Below, in pieces: positions 5,658-8,166 of a stretch of DNA of 8,166 nt. Numbering within the stretch: the first letter of the stretch is position 1; each line of letters opens with the position of its first letter. This stretch comes from Syntrophobacteria bacterium (GTDB taxonomy: Bacteria; Desulfobacterota; DSWW01), in the NCBI GenBank assembly GCA_030145435.1, contig JAQYVQ010000564.1, forward strand, positions 1-8,166. Direction: 5' to 3'. Both the position numbers and the translations under genes were made by a program. The notes under the pieces were generated by a model. It had not been told where the DNA came from and did no database searches. It worked only from the letters and a program-made list of their open reading frames with translations.

Positions 5658-7084
5658 CCCGAATTGCCATGATCGGGGCTGGCAGCATCGAGTTTGCCCA
5701 GAAGCTGGTGCAGGACTTTCTCTGCTTCGAGTCAACCCGGGATGCACACATTGCACTCGTGGACATCGACGCTCACAGGCTCGAGACCGCGCACAGGGTG
5801 TTCGAGAACATGCGCGAGCAGCATGGACTCGGGTGCACGTTCTCGGCCAGTACGGACAGGGGTGACTCCCTGAGGGGGGCGGACCTGGTCATAGCGATGA
5901 TCAGCGTGGGTGGCAACGACGCCCTGAAGCAGGACATCGAGATTCCCCTGAAATATGGGGTCGATCAATGCGTGGGGGACACGCTGAACCCCGGAGGTAT
6001 CTTTCGAGGCTTGAGACAGGTGCCGCCCCTCCTCGACGTCGCGAGCGACATGAGCGAGCTGTGTCCGGAGGCCATGTTCCTCAATTACGCGAACCCGATG
6101 GCCATCTGTTCTTGGGCCATCCAGCAATCCTTTCCGGAGATTCAAGCCGTCGGTCTTTGCCACGGTGTGCGGCACACAACAGCGCTCCTGTGCAGATGGC
6201 TGGATCTGCCTGTGGAGGCGTGCGATACGCTGACCGCGGGCATCAACCACATGGCCTGGTACCTGAAGTTCACGCACGAGGGAAAAGACCTGTACCCCCG
6301 CATGTGGGAAAAGCTGGGCAAGGAAGGCCCGATCGAGCTCGAGCAGTACCGATTCGAGATCATGAAGGCCACCGGTCGTTTCTGCACCGAAAGCCCGGGA
6401 CACACATCGGAATACGTTCCCTACTTCCGACATCGCAAGGACCTGAGAGCGCTCTTCGATGGGCATTGGCTCTTCGGAGAAACGGCAGGGTACCTGAAAG
6501 AGCAACTGCGGACGACAGAGCGGTATGAAGAAACGATGGCTGCCATGGCGTCCGGGAAGACGCCGGTCCCCTACGCTCCCGGGGAAAAGTCCCAGGAGCA
6601 CGCGGCGGAGATCCTGGACGCCCGTCTCACGGGAAGACCCTTCGGGTTTGCCGGCAACGTGTTGAATAGGGGGTTCATCACAAACCTGCCGGACGGTTGC
6701 TGCGTGGAGGTGCCGGTCTTCGTGGATCGTCAAGGGCTTCATCCCTCCTTCGTGGGGCCCCTCCCGAAGGTATGCGCCGCCCTGTGCAGGTCCAACATCT
6801 CGGTCCAGGAACTCGCCGTGGATGCCGCGCTCAACGGCGACTACGAGGCAGCCTATCACGCCTGCATGATGGACCCCGTAACGTCCGCGGTACTCGCACC
6901 TCATGAAATACGGAACATGGTGGACGAGCTGTTCGAGGCGCACATGGAGAGGCTGCCTCAATTTCAGGGCAAGAAGAGCGCGTCCCCGGGCGCCACGATC
7001 GCCCGGCTGGAGACAGGCGCAAAGACGATGAAGGTGGGGGAGAACGTGTACGCCAAGCTCATCTCGGAGGGGTACAGCTGGTGA
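5654..7084 (+). CDS. GH4 family NAD- and metal-dependent alpha-glycosidase (alpha-galactosidase/alpha-glucosidase type)
   Basis: The protein has 476 residues and is complete. It starts with the Rossmann NAD site RIAMIGAGSIEF (3-14), followed by VDID (36-39), ISVGG (83-87), NYANPM (144-149), the metal-site motif CHGV (169-172), and AGINHMAWYL (195-204) with metal ligand H199; ESPGHTSEYVPYFRH (246-260) is also typical. GH4 enzymes cleave glycosides by an oxidation-elimination-reduction path using bound NAD and usually Mn2+. CH-type motifs at the metal site mark members acting on unphosphorylated sugars (alpha-galactosidase, alpha-glucosidase, alpha-glucuronidase or galacturonase), while CDMP or CNxP mark 6-phospho-sugar enzymes. 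So a non-PTS substrate is likely, but the exact sugar cannot be read from CHGV alone. No signal peptide is present. The gene is translationally coupled to the GH13 gene and precedes GH3 by 16 nt. Family call firm, substrate open. Confidence 0.9.
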   Translation: MTRIAMIGAGSIEFAQKLVQDFLCFESTRDAHIALVDIDAHRLETAHRVFENMREQHGLGCTFSASTDRGDSLRGADLVIAMISVGGNDALKQDIEIPLKYGVDQCVGDTLNPGGIFRGLRQVPPLLDVASDMSELCPEAMFLNYANPMAICSWAIQQSFPEIQAVGLCHGVRHTTALLCRWLDLPVEACDTLTAGINHMAWYLKFTHEGKDLYPRMWEKLGKEGPIELEQYRFEIMKATGRFCTESPGHTSEYVPYFRHRKDLRALFDGHWLFGETAGYLKEQLRTTERYEETMAAMASGKTPVPYAPGEKSQEHAAEILDARLTGRPFGFAGNVLNRGFITNLPDGCCVEVPVFVDRQGLHPSFVGPLPKVCAALCRSNISVQELAVDAALNGDYEAAYHACMMDPVTSAVLAPHEIRNMVDELFEAHMERLPQFQGKKSASPGATIARLETGAKTMKVGENVYAKLISEGYSW

Positions 7085-7100
7085 TGACGAAGAGGGGATC

Positions 7101-8166
7101 ATGCTGACTCATAAAATACCCATTGAGGACCGCATACAGGACCTGCTTGGGCGGATGACCCTGGAGGAGAAGGTGGCCCAGGTCGGCTCGGTATGGGGCC
7201 CGGACCTCTTGGAAGGGGAGCGGTTCAGCGCCGAGAAAGCGGATACGATCCTCTGCAACGGGATCGGCCATGTCTCGCGACTGGGCACGGCCTCGACGCT
7301 GCGGCCGGTGGAGTTGGCTTCGACGGCCAACGAAATCCAGCGGTACATCCTCGAGAAGACGCGCCTGGGCATTCCCGCCCTGCTGCACGAGGAGAGTTGC
7401 GCAGGGCTGACGGCCCGGGAGGCGACGCAGTTCCCGCAGGCCATAGGGCTCGCGAGCACCTGGGAGCCGGATCTCGTGCAGTCCATGGCGGATGTGATCC
7501 GCGAAGAGATGGTGGCGGTCGGAGCACGCCATACCCTGGCGCCGGTTCTCGATGTTACGCGCGACCCGCGGTGGGGTCGATGCGAGGAGGCCTTTGGGGA
7601 AGACCCGTACCTTGTGGGACGTATGGGCGTGGCTTATGTCAGAGGGATCCAGAGCCCCTCGCTTGGTCATGGTGTGGCGGCCACGGGGAAACATTTCCTC
7701 GGGTACGGCGCACCGGAAGGGGGCATGAACTGGGCGCCTTGCCAACTTCCTCGACGGGAACTCCTGGAGAGGATCCTCCCGCCCTTCGAGGCTGCTATCC
7801 GGGAGGCGCGGATCGCAACGATCATGAACGGGTATCACGAGATCGACGGGATTCCCTGCGGGGCGTCCAAAGAACTCCTGGACGGCCTGCTCAGGGGAGA
7901 GCTTGGGTTCGATGGCCCGGTCGTGTCCGATTACCTGAGCGTTCTTTTTCTGATGATCTACCACCGAATCGCGCAGGAGAGGTCCGAGGCTGCGGCCCGG
8001 GCACTCGAGGCGGGACTCGACGTGGAATTGCCGCGGCTGGATTTCTTTCGGGAGCTGCCTTCCGCCATCGAGGCGGGCAGAATCGACAAGGCGCTGCTCG
8101 ATCGCGCGGTCGGCCGTGTTCTGTGTCTCAAGTTCGAACTGGGCCTGTTCGAGTCCCCCTTCGTGG
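7101..8166 (+). CDS. GH3 family beta-glycosidase (beta-glucosidase/beta-xylosidase), N-terminal part, cut by window end
   Basis: The frame is open from ATG 7101 to the window end, giving 355 residues of an enzyme normally about 700-800 long. AGAGGGG at 7091-7097 serves as ribosome site in the 16-nt gap after GH4. The visible part is the GH3 (alpha/beta)8 domain: DLLGRMTLEEKVAQ (14-27), GIPALLHEESCAG (90-102), FPQAIGLASTW (111-121), LAPVLDVTRDPRWGRCEEAFGEDPY (146-170), TGKHF with K197 and H198 (195-199), and VVSDY with the expected nucleophile D277. The general acid/base lies in the missing C-terminal domain. The pattern APVLDVTRDPRWGR and GYGAPEGGMNWAP recalls bacterial GH3 beta-glucosidases/xylosidases. 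There is no signal peptide, so it is likely cytoplasmic and releases glucose or xylose from short beta-linked oligosaccharides or aryl glycosides. Substrate uncertain. Confidence 0.9.
   Translation, partial: MLTHKIPIEDRIQDLLGRMTLEEKVAQVGSVWGPDLLEGERFSAEKADTILCNGIGHVSRLGTASTLRPVELASTANEIQRYILEKTRLGIPALLHEESCAGLTAREATQFPQAIGLASTWEPDLVQSMADVIREEMVAVGARHTLAPVLDVTRDPRWGRCEEAFGEDPYLVGRMGVAYVRGIQSPSLGHGVAATGKHFLGYGAPEGGMNWAPCQLPRRELLERILPPFEAAIREARIATIMNGYHEIDGIPCGASKELLDGLLRGELGFDGPVVSDYLSVLFLMIYHRIAQERSEAAARALEAGLDVELPRLDFFRELPSAIEAGRIDKALLDRAVGRVLCLKFELGLFESPFV

Noticed and set aside
5732..7102. Long minus-strand frame opposite the GH4 gene
   Set aside because: Same reason: it is antisense to an intact GH4 reading frame with all motifs and shows no domain of its own.
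7059..7964. Minus-strand frame opposite the GH3 gene
   Set aside because: The plus-strand frame from 7101 carries the GH3 nucleophile and substrate-binding motifs; the antisense frame has none that I recognise.

Overview
The window is about 8.2 kb of GC-rich, densely coding bacterial DNA. It holds seven protein genes in three transcription blocks: six on or running off the plus strand in two groups, and a two-gene minus-strand operon between them. The C-terminal end of an outer-membrane beta-barrel protein (DUF1302 type) and its DUF1329 partner point to a Gram-negative host, proteobacterial or Desulfobacterota-like. The corrinoid protein plus URO-D-type methyltransferase pair fits an anaerobic or facultatively anaerobic life. 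The taxonomic guess rests on gene content only and is weak.

Layout: (1) positions 2-1942, plus strand: the 3' end of a DUF1302 gene followed by a complete DUF1329 gene, a pair usually found together and tied to the cell envelope. (2) positions 1959-3782, minus strand: a URO-D-fold methyltransferase gene followed downstream by a B12-binding corrinoid protein. This operon converges on the DUF1329 gene with only 16 nt between stop codons, and strong inverted repeats sit inside the end of the corrinoid gene. (3) positions 3783-3986: a 204-nt divergent control region. (4) positions 3987-8166, plus strand: a GH13 alpha-glucosidase, a GH4 NAD-dependent alpha-glycosidase overlapping it by 4 nt, and, 16 nt further on, a GH3 beta-glycosidase cut by the window end. 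None of the three hydrolases shows a signal peptide, so they probably split imported oligosaccharides or glycosides in the cytoplasm.

The most notable observation is in the divergent region. A 16-bp near-palindrome, TTAACATACATGTTAA, occurs twice in opposite orientation with 15 of 16 bases identical. Each copy lies at almost the same distance (about 43 nt) from the start codon of the gene it faces, behind a TTG-starting -35-like hexamer at the same offset. This looks like one regulator controlling both the methyltransferase/corrinoid operon and the glycosidase operon. It suggests that sugar release and methyl transfer belong to one pathway, for example use of O-methylated sugars or of glycosides with methoxylated aglycones. 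That substrate assignment is inference. No regulator, transporter, corrinoid activator or second methyltransferase is visible here. No RNA genes, insertion sequences or CRISPR arrays were seen, and no gene-free stretch exceeds 204 nt.
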